DNA of 64,000 bases. Origin: an uncultured Candidatus Poseidoniales archaeon. Lineage in GTDB: Archaea > Thermoplasmatota > Poseidoniia > Poseidoniales > Poseidoniaceae. How positions within the stretch are numbered: position 1 is the first letter of the stretch; every line of letters starts with the position of its first letter. Positions 1 to 10,599 of this stretch are shown here, in pieces. The stretch lies in contig CAJJAV010000006.1 of NCBI GenBank assembly GCA_905182125.1, forward strand, positions 30,760 to 94,759, given 5' to 3'. The notes under the pieces are model-generated. The model saw nothing but the letters and a program-made list of their open reading frames with translations. It ran no database searches and was not told the origin of the DNA. The position numbers were made by a program, and so were the translations under genes.

Positions 1-3000
1 CTTGCACAATCTGGGAACACACTCTACATCCTCAATGGTGATTCGATTCACACCTACAACACGGCGAGCAATGTGTTCTCCGGATCCCAATCCATCGAAG
101 ATTTCGGTTTGACGAGTGAAGGGCAAGAGCTGATTCTATGGCCAACTTCAGGAGCCCGCTCCCCAGCTTCTGAACTCATGCTCCTCAGCGATGGGAACGG
201 TGCCTTGGTGGAACTTACGCCGGGCTCAACCCCCCTTAACACGGGTGTTTTGTTGCTCGGCAGTGGACCGACGACTGAACAAATGATCGACGCCACTGAA
301 CTTGATGGCGTGCTGTTTGTGGCCACTGACGACCAGTACCTCAACAGATTTGATACCCAAACTTCGCGCTGGATTGAACCAGTGTTCATTGGTGCCGACA
401 TCAACCGATTGAGCAACGATGGAAACCACGTCTACATTGCCGCAGACAACGGGGCTCATCAAATGCACAACAATGGAACTGTCCTCCAAACGTGGGACAC
501 GACAAACACGGCGCTCTCAAGCAACGAAGTGACCGTCGTCCAATCGGACGGTTCAACCGTCGTGGTGCTCAACGAGTTTTACAGCGAATTTTTAGCCATT
601 AACCTCACAGGATCTCAACCAGTTGTGTTCGAAAGCATCGTGTTGGATACAGGCTCGGTTACCGATGCCGCACTGCACAATGGAGTGGCATATGTAGGAA
701 CCCAAAACGATGGTCTGCTCCGTTATCACATCGTGAACAATACTTGGCTCACGCCCTGGATTTCGACTGGCGTCAATGGGGCAAATGAGGTGCCAGTTGC
801 GGTTGTTGGGGACATCCTATACTTCGGAATTCCCGGGTATGGTGTTGCACGGAAAGATTTGTCCACTGGCGAATTGATGATACCGCTCACAGCGGCTGGC
901 AACACGCCTGGCCAAGGTGCTGCAACAAGTTCCCTGCCCAGCGACAACATCTACGCTCTCGAATCCGACGGTGCTAACCTCTACATCGGAACACAACAAG
1001 GTGCAAGCCGATGGGACGGAAACCAAATGACGACGTTCGGCCAAGGTTCCTCCTGGGACACACGCCCTCAACAATTTTACGACTTCGTAGCCATTTCTAG
1101 CATCTCTGGTGGCGACCTCTACGCTGGCACCAACATCGGCGTATGCAAGTACAGCATTGCTACTTTGGGAATCAACGAATGCCTCAATGTATACGACGGT
1201 ATGCCGAACTGGGCGACCTACTCGATTGGGGCTGGCATCTCAAACTCATACCTCTTCGGAGGGACGAATTCTGGCGTTGGCATCATCACCACTTCGCCCT
1301 TTGAAGTGGTCGGTGAGTGGACCGCTGGAGAACAAACAAACAACGCACCTGTCGTGGTGATTGGAGATGTGGCGTTCATTGCTTTGGATGGCATTGGTAT
1401 CGCTCGGTATGACCTCCCTAACGATGAATGGCTCACCCTGTGGACCGATGACAATGTACTCGATGATGGAAATGAGGATGCAACCGCAATCTCGGCCGAT
1501 ATGAATCCAAATTACATTTGGATTGGAGGCGCTGATGGATTCCAATTGCTCAACGCTACGACAGGAGCCGAAATCTATGACATCGAAAAAACAAGCAGCC
1601 TGTTTGCTGGAAATGGGGACCCTCTTGATATGATCCTCAAAGGCACTGTCATGTACTACCATGACGGAGCTAGCAGCGATAATCTGTATCGGTTTGATGT
1701 TCAAAGTTTCACTTCCCTTCCTGCCCTTGATGCTGGCGCACAGGTGGGCCAGAACAACGGCGATGTCAATGGAATGAACCTTATTGGTGACATCATCATG
1801 ATCAGCGTAGCCTCTCAAAATTGGTGGCAGGTTGATGGCTCTGGTGGCATCGCACAATTCAACACAAGCAACGGTTCGTGGGGCGAAAACATTCTGCCAA
1901 TTGGGCAAGTGGACCGCGTGACAGCTTACCAATCTTCAACAGGAAACATGTGGGTTTCATGGGGCGAAAATTCTCTCCAATACATGGACGCTAATGGAAC
2001 ACTGCTCGGTGAATGGGACGATGGTGACTTTGAGTTCCCAATCCGTGAGATCATCGAATACGACGGCGAAGTGATGTTTGCAACCGAGGATGGTGTCGCA
2101 CGGTACAATGAATCTGCAGGTCAATGGTTGTCTGAATGGACCCCTGGCTCCGGCCTACCCAATGATGCTGGCGACCAAATCTACGAGTTGTGGACCGACG
2201 GCACAGACCTGGTTGTTGGCAGCGGTGAAGTGAATGGATTCGGCCAGTTCAGAAACGGCGCCATTTCCCATTGGGATGGCGCAACATGGAATAATTACGA
2301 AACCGGATCCAACGGATTACCAAATGGTTACCCGATTACGATGACCGAGTGTGCGGGTATTGTCCACATTGGCATTTACGCAAACAATGGAGGCGTAGCC
2401 CGGTTTGATATGGCAAATGATTCCTTTTTGACCACCTTTAGAGAAGCTGACTGGAACGAGAATTATGGCGAAGTTTCTGGTGTCGCTTGTGACAGCGCAG
2501 ACACCCTCTATGTGGCCTTCTATGAAGATGAGGCAGACGTCAAGAAGTACAGTTACACCTCCAATACTTGGCTCAACCCAATCACCACGGCAAACCACAA
2601 CTTACCGAGCGATCGTGTTTGGTGGGACGCTATTGATTATTCCAACAGCATGCTTGTGCTGGGCCATGGCATTGGCACAAGCGGGGACAATCTCATCGGA
2701 GGAGGCTACAGCGCCGTTGCAACATCTGGCGGGTCCACTGCACAAGTTGCCTTCAACGGACAAGGCTCTTCGGTTACTTCCTTCCAATGGCTCACCAGTG
2801 AGTGGCTCGTCGGGCAAGCTGGTGGTTCATCTGGATACAGCCATGTCGACACAATCAGTTCCTTGGGGCAAAACACGTTGCTGGACTTCCCAGGGCTTGT
2901 AAGCGGTCAAGTGACCAGTATGGCAGGCAATAGCACGCACTTATGGATCTCGACTCAAGGCGCAATCCAAGGGTTCGGACAAGGCGGATCGGCAGGCGCC

Positions 3001-6000
3001 GGATTGCTTCAGGGCGAGCGGCAAACCGATGGAACGATGGATTGGCAGCAAGGATGGACAATGATTGCAAACACTGTGGTCAAAGACATGAAACTCATGG
3101 GCACTGACCTTTACATCACGACAACCCCAACAGGGCTCTACAAACTCGACACCTTAACCGGCGTACTCAGTCGAGTCGGCGGAGCTTTGCACAACAACAT
3201 GGATGGGCTTTTCGCCTATGGAAACACCTTCGTCATCGGGTTGCAAGGTAGTTCAGGTTCAGCAGCTGGAGTCCAGGTGTACGACCCGAACACAGGCTTC
3301 GGAAACGGCAGGTTGCTTGGCGGCCTGCCCTCAAACAACGTCAACGCATTCACTGAATCCTCAACCATGCTCTACATCGCGACCAACGGAGGAATCGGAC
3401 GATGGGACTACGCACTATCGGATTGGATAAACCCGCTCACGACGAGCGATGGGCTACCAACAAATGTAATCGAGGATGTTCAGTTCCTCGGGACCGACCT
3501 CTGGATTGCTACAGCAGCGGGTGTCGTCAAAATGGACACGCTCACCAACGCAACAACCCTCTATTCGAGTGGCACGGGCCTCATGGCAACCTCGGCACAA
3601 TCCTTGACCACTGCCGTCACTACCGCTGTTGTCAATGGCACCTCATCAACTTCCACTTCCCTCTTCATCGGCCACGATGGTGCGGGATCTGAACGGCCTG
3701 GCGTCACCAGCGTCGACTCGACGACAAACGCCGTTACCTGGCATAAATTCGATCAACTGTCATCAAACACTGTTGATGCTTTGGCTGCAGACTGGTGGGG
3801 CTTGCATATTGCAACGGACATCGGTCCAATGACCCATTACAACGGACAATCCAATCAATTTGAAGATGGGGCTCCGTCCTTCCAAGTTGCTGGGTGGCCT
3901 ATACAGAAGATGGTCAGCGATGGCGATCATGTCCTTGCCATTGGTGAAAATGGCGCCTCAATTCTGAGCGCTCGCACCCCATCGCATGCAACCCTCAAGA
4001 TGTTCCAAGGCCCCGGGATGACAGGCGGTACAATCACAACCGACGCCATCTGGCTGACAACCGATTACATCGGCCTCTTTGGCTATGAAAACAACGCTCA
4101 ATACTCCGAAATGGAGCGGTTCTCACTTCGCAAGGCAGATCCATTAAGCGTTGGATTCAACCTTCAATCCCTCGACATCAGTGATATGACCCATCCTGGA
4201 ATGCCAATCACATTGGCAGACGCTTCCAACACCGTTTCCCTCGACCCGGCGTTTGGCGTTGAAGGCACAAACGGAATCATGTTCCAAACGGTGCCGTTGG
4301 CGTTCACTTCTCCGGTAAACAACGCAGCCACATGGGCGAAATCTGTCAGCCTGAAGTACAACGCAACCATTGAACTGAACAACAACCCAGATTTCGAAAC
4401 CACAATGCAACTCGCTGTTGATAACGGCGTAATCATCAACGGAACTCAATTCCTCCAACTGACACTCCGCTCACCGTCGAATGGCTCACTACATGTTCGT
4501 CTGATGTACGATTACATCAAGGTCGAAACACCAGTTGAACTCACTGATTTAGTTGATCGCACAGATGATGGCGGTGGCGCATTGCTCGCCGATTGGAGCC
4601 TTGTTCACGATGAAGACTTTGCACGTTACCTGATTTATGTCAACGAAGGCCCATTCATTGTGGGTGGAATGATTGATGACTTCGATTTAACAAATCGCCA
4701 AATTGACAAGGCCATTTCCCTGCACAGCCGCCTGTCGAGCGATATTACGACTGCAAACGGTGTGCCGTTGGTCGACGGGACAGACTACTACGCAATCATC
4801 GTTGTCGAATATGACGATGGTCGCTTGGGCACCCCATCAGCGGTGCTCGGCCCCGCCTCACCAAGTGACGAAGTACCTCTACCGCCAATTTGGGCGAACG
4901 CTGGACCTCACGAAGGTGGCGAAGATGGCGATCTGGATGTCGAATGGGCACGATGCACAAGCCTCGACTTAGTTCAAACAAACATCTATCCTTCCACTCA
5001 ACCAATAACCGATGTATTGGGTCTCACACCTCAATCTGAAGTCATGAAGATGGAAGGGAATTCGACGGTGCTTGCACTTGAACCAGGCCAGCCGTATTGG
5101 CTCGGCCTCACGTGTGTCGACGAAGCTGGGCAAGAAGACATGTCGAACGCTCTCATCGTTGGACCATTCGTTCCAACCGGTGGCTTGAACGACAACACGG
5201 CTCCACCAAAGATGGAAAACGTTGCAGCCATTGACACACCTGACGATGACGGCGGACGAATCACCGTTTCATGGGATGTGAACCCGGCAGAAGACTGCAC
5301 CTTCTACGCTATCTTCATGCGCCTCTGGGAAGATGCTGATGCCGAGATAGATGAGCAAGTTTTATTCACAGAAAGCGGGTTTTCTCAGGCTAAAATCATC
5401 AACGACTGTTCTGAAGAATCAACGATCGTCGCAAGCATCGACGGGGTTGCACTCCAAGACGGGCAGATGTACTATGTTGGCGTCGTGGCTTACGATGATT
5501 GGTTGAACGTCAACCTCGAAGATGTCGACCTCATCAACGTCACACCGCTCCGGAACACCGCTGGAAGCGGCACGACCCCAAGCCGAATCACCTCGGTTCA
5601 ATCCTTCGATCATCCGGAAGATGACGGAACTGCAATCGATGTACTGTGGTCAATTTCTGATGCGGACGATTTCTCCCATTACACGGTGTGGGCCGCTGAT
5701 CAACCCCTCACAGACCTCTCCGCTGCATGGGCTGCGTTTGGTGAAAACTCGGACCTTTGTGGATGCCTTAAAATCAACAAACAATGGGTCGATGAAGAAT
5801 TCAATCCAATCGAGGTTACCATCTCCACCGCCCTCTATGGTGGCCAAGGTAACATGATGGACATCACCCAGACGACGCCACAACCAATTCGGCCCAACAT
5901 CGAACTCTATGTTGTCGTGACCGTTCATGACCTCGCTGGCAATGTGTATCTCACGGACCTGGTTCAAGCAACAGTCACTCCAATCGACAACGAACAAGAC

Positions 6001-7149
6001 GATGAGGCTCCTGCTCGTCTTGAAGCGATTGATTTGTTCGATCGTCCAAACGATGATGGTAGCGCACTGATGCTTGGATTTGATTTGAGCGCAGCAAGCG
6101 ATGTTGGATCCTACGAAGTCTACGCCGCAACATGGTCGTTCACGAGCGTCGGACCAGGAACACTTGGCCCAAGCACACCAATTGCCATACTCGAGCGAGC
6201 TCCGACCCTCCCGGTTACCATTGACTTGGTTGCCGGCGACACACCAGTCATACCGGGCCAAGAAATTTGGGCTGTTGTTGTGGTGCGAGACACCTCGGAT
6301 AACGCATTCACCTCCGACCTCGTGGCCGTGTCTTCACAATCGGTTGACGATGGTGTTGATGCAAAGGGCGATTACTTGCCTGATGTGAGTGGCATCGCCC
6401 TTACCTGGGTTGACGAAACCAATATTTTGGTGACATGGACGCTTTCGCAGAATGAAGACATTGAAGGCTACAACATCTACATCGCTGAAGAAGAATATTC
6501 GACGACCTTGGAAGCAACTTGGTTGGCTGGGGTGAAGCAGTCAAACTCCTTCCTGATCACATCTGATTCCTTTGGAGACCTCACCAACGCCACGGCATGG
6601 TATGTGGCCGTGAACGCTGAAGACAACCTGTTTGAGAAACAAGCCGTTTCACCCGTTATGCTGGATGCTTTCAATGCTGATGGAAGTGGAAACAATGGCG
6701 AAGAAAGCACCAACGATGGCGCTGAATTCTCATCGCTTTTGACCACTCCTAACATGCTTGCTGCAGGCTTGTTCCTAACAGCAATGATCCTCTTTGTCGC
6801 CGTGGTTCGATCCCGTGGAAATCAACGTGGCCGTTCCAAATCATGGGAACTTCAAGAAGCAACTTGGGGCATTCAAGACGACCAAGGATGGGGTGACGCT
6901 GGTGCAACAGCACCGACTGCGCCGCCAACGACTGCAGCACAACCAGCTGCCGTTGCGGCACCTGCAACCAACATGTACGCTCAACCAGCAGGCCAGCAGG
7001 ACATCTATGGAAGGACGCAATACCAACCAAACCAGCCTGTCATGCAGCCAGTCCAGAACAATAATCTGTTAAACGACCTTGGTGTAGGAAATGCACCAGC
7101 TCAACCAGCGAAGACCATTGACACATCCTTCTTGGATGACTTGCTCTGA
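1..7149 (+). CDS. Giant secreted/surface protein, 5' partial: repeated beta-propeller (Reg_prop-like) region, then fibronectin-III-like repeats, C-terminal TM helix and Ala/Pro/Gln-rich cytoplasmic tail
   Basis: Frame 1 is open from base 1 (the ATG at 73 is internal). Repeats such as 'GLPSNNVNAFTESSTMLYIATNGGIGRWD' and 'GLPTNVIEDVQFLGTDLWIATAAGVVKMD'. Later 'D.P.DDG......W' FN3-like repeats. TM 'MLAAGLFLTAMILFVAVVRSRGNQRGRS'. Confidence 0.85.
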   Translation, partial: LAQSGNTLYILNGDSIHTYNTASNVFSGSQSIEDFGLTSEGQELILWPTSGARSPASELMLLSDGNGALVELTPGSTPLNTGVLLLGSGPTTEQMIDATELDGVLFVATDDQYLNRFDTQTSRWIEPVFIGADINRLSNDGNHVYIAADNGAHQMHNNGTVLQTWDTTNTALSSNEVTVVQSDGSTVVVLNEFYSEFLAINLTGSQPVVFESIVLDTGSVTDAALHNGVAYVGTQNDGLLRYHIVNNTWLTPWISTGVNGANEVPVAVVGDILYFGIPGYGVARKDLSTGELMIPLTAAGNTPGQGAATSSLPSDNIYALESDGANLYIGTQQGASRWDGNQMTTFGQGSSWDTRPQQFYDFVAISSISGGDLYAGTNIGVCKYSIATLGINECLNVYDGMPNWATYSIGAGISNSYLFGGTNSGVGIITTSPFEVVGEWTAGEQTNNAPVVVIGDVAFIALDGIGIARYDLPNDEWLTLWTDDNVLDDGNEDATAISADMNPNYIWIGGADGFQLLNATTGAEIYDIEKTSSLFAGNGDPLDMILKGTVMYYHDGASSDNLYRFDVQSFTSLPALDAGAQVGQNNGDVNGMNLIGDIIMISVASQNWWQVDGSGGIAQFNTSNGSWGENILPIGQVDRVTAYQSSTGNMWVSWGENSLQYMDANGTLLGEWDDGDFEFPIREIIEYDGEVMFATEDGVARYNESAGQWLSEWTPGSGLPNDAGDQIYELWTDGTDLVVGSGEVNGFGQFRNGAISHWDGATWNNYETGSNGLPNGYPITMTECAGIVHIGIYANNGGVARFDMANDSFLTTFREADWNENYGEVSGVACDSADTLYVAFYEDEADVKKYSYTSNTWLNPITTANHNLPSDRVWWDAIDYSNSMLVLGHGIGTSGDNLIGGGYSAVATSGGSTAQVAFNGQGSSVTSFQWLTSEWLVGQAGGSSGYSHVDTISSLGQNTLLDFPGLVSGQVTSMAGNSTHLWISTQGAIQGFGQGGSAGAGLLQGERQTDGTMDWQQGWTMIANTVVKDMKLMGTDLYITTTPTGLYKLDTLTGVLSRVGGALHNNMDGLFAYGNTFVIGLQGSSGSAAGVQVYDPNTGFGNGRLLGGLPSNNVNAFTESSTMLYIATNGGIGRWDYALSDWINPLTTSDGLPTNVIEDVQFLGTDLWIATAAGVVKMDTLTNATTLYSSGTGLMATSAQSLTTAVTTAVVNGTSSTSTSLFIGHDGAGSERPGVTSVDSTTNAVTWHKFDQLSSNTVDALAADWWGLHIATDIGPMTHYNGQSNQFEDGAPSFQVAGWPIQKMVSDGDHVLAIGENGASILSARTPSHATLKMFQGPGMTGGTITTDAIWLTTDYIGLFGYENNAQYSEMERFSLRKADPLSVGFNLQSLDISDMTHPGMPITLADASNTVSLDPAFGVEGTNGIMFQTVPLAFTSPVNNAATWAKSVSLKYNATIELNNNPDFETTMQLAVDNGVIINGTQFLQLTLRSPSNGSLHVRLMYDYIKVETPVELTDLVDRTDDGGGALLADWSLVHDEDFARYLIYVNEGPFIVGGMIDDFDLTNRQIDKAISLHSRLSSDITTANGVPLVDGTDYYAIIVVEYDDGRLGTPSAVLGPASPSDEVPLPPIWANAGPHEGGEDGDLDVEWARCTSLDLVQTNIYPSTQPITDVLGLTPQSEVMKMEGNSTVLALEPGQPYWLGLTCVDEAGQEDMSNALIVGPFVPTGGLNDNTAPPKMENVAAIDTPDDDGGRITVSWDVNPAEDCTFYAIFMRLWEDADAEIDEQVLFTESGFSQAKIINDCSEESTIVASIDGVALQDGQMYYVGVVAYDDWLNVNLEDVDLINVTPLRNTAGSGTTPSRITSVQSFDHPEDDGTAIDVLWSISDADDFSHYTVWAADQPLTDLSAAWAAFGENSDLCGCLKINKQWVDEEFNPIEVTISTALYGGQGNMMDITQTTPQPIRPNIELYVVVTVHDLAGNVYLTDLVQATVTPIDNEQDDEAPARLEAIDLFDRPNDDGSALMLGFDLSAASDVGSYEVYAATWSFTSVGPGTLGPSTPIAILERAPTLPVTIDLVAGDTPVIPGQEIWAVVVVRDTSDNAFTSDLVAVSSQSVDDGVDAKGDYLPDVSGIALTWVDETNILVTWTLSQNEDIEGYNIYIAEEEYSTTLEATWLAGVKQSNSFLITSDSFGDLTNATAWYVAVNAEDNLFEKQAVSPVMLDAFNADGSGNNGEESTNDGAEFSSLLTTPNMLAAGLFLTAMILFVAVVRSRGNQRGRSKSWELQEATWGIQDDQGWGDAGATAPTAPPTTAAQPAAVAAPATNMYAQPAGQQDIYGRTQYQPNQPVMQPVQNNNLLNDLGVGNAPAQPAKTIDTSFLDDLL

Positions 7150-7158
7150 GGATGAAGG

Positions 7159-7941
7159 ATGCCTGAACCAAGTGAGGCGAACCCACGTGACAGCGTGTTC
7201 ACGACCATTGTCTGGGACCAGGGCAGCCACCTCGCAGATTTTGGCCCACAGTTGAAACGAATGGAGCAGCATGCCCGGCGCTTACGAATTTCATGGCCTG
7301 AAGACATGGGGCAAGATTTTGCCACAGTTTGGAAAAAGAGCGTGATGCATCAAGATTCATCGCATCCATGCACGCCTCTCGGTTTGATTCGAGTAGAATT
7401 AACGCGCACCGGTGACCTTTCCATCGAAGCACGAACGTTTGATTTGAGAAATGAAGGCGTTGAAGCAATCACCCTTCCAGCCCCACGTTGGTCACCAAAA
7501 ATTAATGGAACAAAACATGGTGATTGGCAGCCTTATCGCGAGGCAAGTAGAATTGCTGATTCAAAAGGGGCAGACCTCGCACTCTTAGTCCACGACTTTG
7601 CAGTGGTGGATGCAGATCGTGCCACCCCTGTTGTTTTTGATGAAGATGGAACTGCTTGGTTCGCAGAAATTAGCGAAGGTGGTGTTTCGAGCATCACCGC
7701 CGAAGCCTTAGCGCCGATGTTGGAGAGCGAAGGCATCCCCGTCCACCGAGGAAGACTCAATGAACGGCTCATAGCAAGAGCGTTGGAAGTTGTCGCTTTA
7801 GGCAGTGGCATTGGAGCATCAAGAATCGAATCAATCGATGGAGAAGCCGTTGGTGAACAACGCGGCTTCACTGAGAAATGTCAAACCTTACTGACCCAAC
7901 ACTATGAAAACGACAACGCTTGGAGTCATGTGGGGGCGTGA
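7159..7941 (+). CDS. pabC: Class IV aminotransferase-fold enzyme, probable 4-amino-4-deoxychorismate lyase
   Basis: Class IV PLP fold features and GTGA overlap with the ADC synthase fusion gene downstream. Confidence 0.65.
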   Translation: MPEPSEANPRDSVFTTIVWDQGSHLADFGPQLKRMEQHARRLRISWPEDMGQDFATVWKKSVMHQDSSHPCTPLGLIRVELTRTGDLSIEARTFDLRNEGVEAITLPAPRWSPKINGTKHGDWQPYREASRIADSKGADLALLVHDFAVVDADRATPVVFDEDGTAWFAEISEGGVSSITAEALAPMLESEGIPVHRGRLNERLIARALEVVALGSGIGASRIESIDGEAVGEQRGFTEKCQTLLTQHYENDNAWSHVGA

Positions 7942-10175
7942 CCATCGAAGAGCGTACGTTGGCCCTCATGCACCATCTTGAAGGTGCTGAACTGGTCGGT
8001 CCATCTGCGATTAAGTACGGCGGTCCTGATGAAGTGGTTCTCCTTTCTGGCGGTCCCGCCTCGCACTTGTCAACACACTCAATGTTCTGTGGACCCTCTT
8101 CCCGGCGGTTCATTGTTCGTCAACCATTAATTGAACCAGCACCACCTCACAAACCAAGCGAAGGAGAAACACTCCTCGCCCAACAATCGGTCCAATTGGT
8201 CGGACGGATTGAGGAATGGAAGCATGGCTGTTGGTACCATGCTACATCGATCTTTGACGAGACTCTTGCAGGATTGTTGGAAAAACTGAAAGGATTTTCT
8301 GATTCAGAAACCTTCACTGAACTTCCAGCAAATGAACTTCCACAACGTCCATTTTGGGCGGGTAGCCTCGCATACGACCTCGTTCAATGGACGCAGCCGC
8401 TTGCGTTACAACACCCGCCAAAAGAAGGCGACCTCCTCTGTGTGTTGTGGTTGGTCGAGCGCTTTGTAGTCGAAACCCGAGCAACGGGTCAAACCGAAGC
8501 CTTTGCAATGGAAGGCGATGATTGGGCAGAGCGTGTCAATGCCCTGAAAGATACCGCCCCAAAATGGCACCCTCCGTCACACGACTCCAACCCCCACCCA
8601 GAGAGTTCGAGCATGTCCGATGCTGAACACGAACAAGGGATCGAAACAATCCGAAAGAGCATTGCTGCTGGGCAACTCTACCAAGTGAACCTTGGAAGAT
8701 GGTGGGAGGGACAACTCAATGAGCATCCAAGAACCATTTTTGAGCGCCTGTGCCATACAAACCCAGCACCATTCTCGGCGTACCTTCATTCAGATGATCT
8801 TGGACTTGCTTTGGTAAGTTCGTCTCCAGAATTGTTGCTACAGTCGGACGGAAAAAGATTGAAAACGTCACCAATCAAAGGCACTCGGCCTCGTGGAGCG
8901 ACTGCAGAACAAGAAGAGGAGCTGCGCTTTGAAATGCTTAATGACGAGAAAGAGCGTGCTGAACATCGCATGCTTGTCGACCTTATGCGCAATGATTTGG
9001 GGTCCGTATGCGCTGTTGGTTCCGTCGAAGTCGAGCGATTTGACGTCGAAGCTTATGCCACTGTTCAACACCTCGTGTCCCAAGTGGCTGGAGAATTATC
9101 AGAGGGTGTGACCTCACTCGATGCTTTGCAAGCGGTGTTCCCGGGTGGCAGCATCACCGGATGCCCCCGCACTGTTGTCTGCGCTACCATCGATGAACTT
9201 GAAGCGCGACCTCGTTCATTCTGGACTGGGTCCATCGGCTGGTTTGATGCACATTCGGGTGCATCCGCTTGGAACATTTTGATTCGAACATTGATTGCAC
9301 AGAAAACCAAGAAGCAGTGGCATGGTGCAATTGCAGCAGGCGGTGGGATCACCATCGGCTCATCCCCTGCCAATGAAGTTGAAGAAGCAAAATGGAAAGC
9401 TGCAGCACTTCGAACTGCTTGCGGATGGGATGCACAAAAAATCGGAGACCTTCCTAAAGGCCGATTAGAAATTCATGCCCTTGAGCCAGAACCCGTGCCC
9501 ACACCTATGGAAATCGGGCGCATTTATCGGGACGCTGAGGGGCTGGAATTGGAGCAGTGTGTGCTGTTGATCGACAACCTTGACTCGTTTACTCAGAACA
9601 TCGCTCATGCTGTTGCAGGCCTCGGCCATACCGTTGTGATTCATCAGTCACGATCGGCCATCGAACACACAGCCACTGAAGCAGAAGTGTTGGCGTCCCT
9701 TGTCCAACGGCTGAATCCGACTCATGTCCTCCTTGGGCCAGGGCCTGGTGAACCAAGCGACTCGCCACTCACCCTCGAGATCGCACATCAAGCGGTTAGC
9801 GGACTTCTCAACCTACCAATATTGGGTATTTGCCTCGGCCATCAAGCCCTCGGCGTGGCTGCAGGCATGGAACTGATTCAAGTCCCTACAGGCCCCGTGC
9901 ATGGCTCTCCTCGAGCGATAAAGCACGAACAAACTCACGTCTTCGAAGGACTTGATTCACCTCACCCCTTTGCGTTGTACAACTCCCTCGTTCTCGTGAA
10001 CGCGGGGGTTTCTGCATGGATTGAAACCGCCCACCTCGAAACAACTGGGGACATCATGGGGATTCGCCATCAAGAAGACATGGTCTTCGGGATTCAATTC
10101 CATCCAGAGTCCGTCGGCTCTCCAAATGGAATCAAAGTGCTGCGTAATTTCCTCAAGATGAGAGCGGATGCTTGA
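7938..10175 (+). CDS. pabB-pabA: Aminodeoxychorismate synthase, fused component I (PabB) and glutamine amidotransferase (PabA)
   Basis: 'SPIKGTRPRG' (PIKGT is ADCS-type rather than PIAGT of TrpE), 'AHRMLVDLMRNDLG'-like block, C-terminal 'LLIDNLDSFTQNI', 'GICLGHQALG', 'QFHPESVGSPNG'. Likely GTG start at 7938 overlapping the pabC stop; the track ORF starts at 7920. Confidence 0.87.
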   Translation: MTIEERTLALMHHLEGAELVGPSAIKYGGPDEVVLLSGGPASHLSTHSMFCGPSSRRFIVRQPLIEPAPPHKPSEGETLLAQQSVQLVGRIEEWKHGCWYHATSIFDETLAGLLEKLKGFSDSETFTELPANELPQRPFWAGSLAYDLVQWTQPLALQHPPKEGDLLCVLWLVERFVVETRATGQTEAFAMEGDDWAERVNALKDTAPKWHPPSHDSNPHPESSSMSDAEHEQGIETIRKSIAAGQLYQVNLGRWWEGQLNEHPRTIFERLCHTNPAPFSAYLHSDDLGLALVSSSPELLLQSDGKRLKTSPIKGTRPRGATAEQEEELRFEMLNDEKERAEHRMLVDLMRNDLGSVCAVGSVEVERFDVEAYATVQHLVSQVAGELSEGVTSLDALQAVFPGGSITGCPRTVVCATIDELEARPRSFWTGSIGWFDAHSGASAWNILIRTLIAQKTKKQWHGAIAAGGGITIGSSPANEVEEAKWKAAALRTACGWDAQKIGDLPKGRLEIHALEPEPVPTPMEIGRIYRDAEGLELEQCVLLIDNLDSFTQNIAHAVAGLGHTVVIHQSRSAIEHTATEAEVLASLVQRLNPTHVLLGPGPGEPSDSPLTLEIAHQAVSGLLNLPILGICLGHQALGVAAGMELIQVPTGPVHGSPRAIKHEQTHVFEGLDSPHPFALYNSLVLVNAGVSAWIETAHLETTGDIMGIRHQEDMVFGIQFHPESVGSPNGIKVLRNFLKMRADA

Positions 10176-10212
10176 AGAATCTTGAGTGTGTGGGACGGTT
10201 TGAGGGAAGACC

Positions 10213-10599
10213 ATGCCAACCTGCCGTCATTGCTCAAGCACCTATCCACGTGAGCAGTTCATCCATGGAAATGGCCCAATGAGCCAAGTCTGTGTTCGCT
10301 GCGGAGTTGAGAAAGGATTGGTGTCCAAAGAGGATGCTGCAAACATGTTTGACAGCGGCACTGGAAGCGCTCGCCTTCAAATCATGGCTCGAAGGTACAG
10401 CATCTTCCTCTACATCCCTTTGTTGTGGACCCTTTGGGTCATGGTGCTCAAAGATGTTCAGCCATGGGGCTTCTACTTCCTCCTCCTCTTCCTCGTTTTG
10501 ACCTTGATCACACCTGTTTGGTTCATCTACCGTGGTGGCCAATATTCTGGAGATATGGCAAGGCTTACCCCTGCTTATGATCGACCAAAGGGCCATTGA
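10213..10599 (+). CDS. Small membrane protein with N-terminal zinc ribbon (CxxC...CxxC) and hydrophobic C-terminal segments
   Basis: 'CRHCSSTYPREQFIHGNGPMSQVCVRCG' followed by hydrophobic segments. Confidence 0.65.
   Translation: MPTCRHCSSTYPREQFIHGNGPMSQVCVRCGVEKGLVSKEDAANMFDSGTGSARLQIMARRYSIFLYIPLLWTLWVMVLKDVQPWGFYFLLLFLVLTLITPVWFIYRGGQYSGDMARLTPAYDRPKGH

Noticed and set aside
5650-6261. 203-aa antisense ORF inside the giant propeller/FN3 gene
   Set aside because: Out-of-frame reading of a clearly coding strand; no recognisable domain and biased composition.
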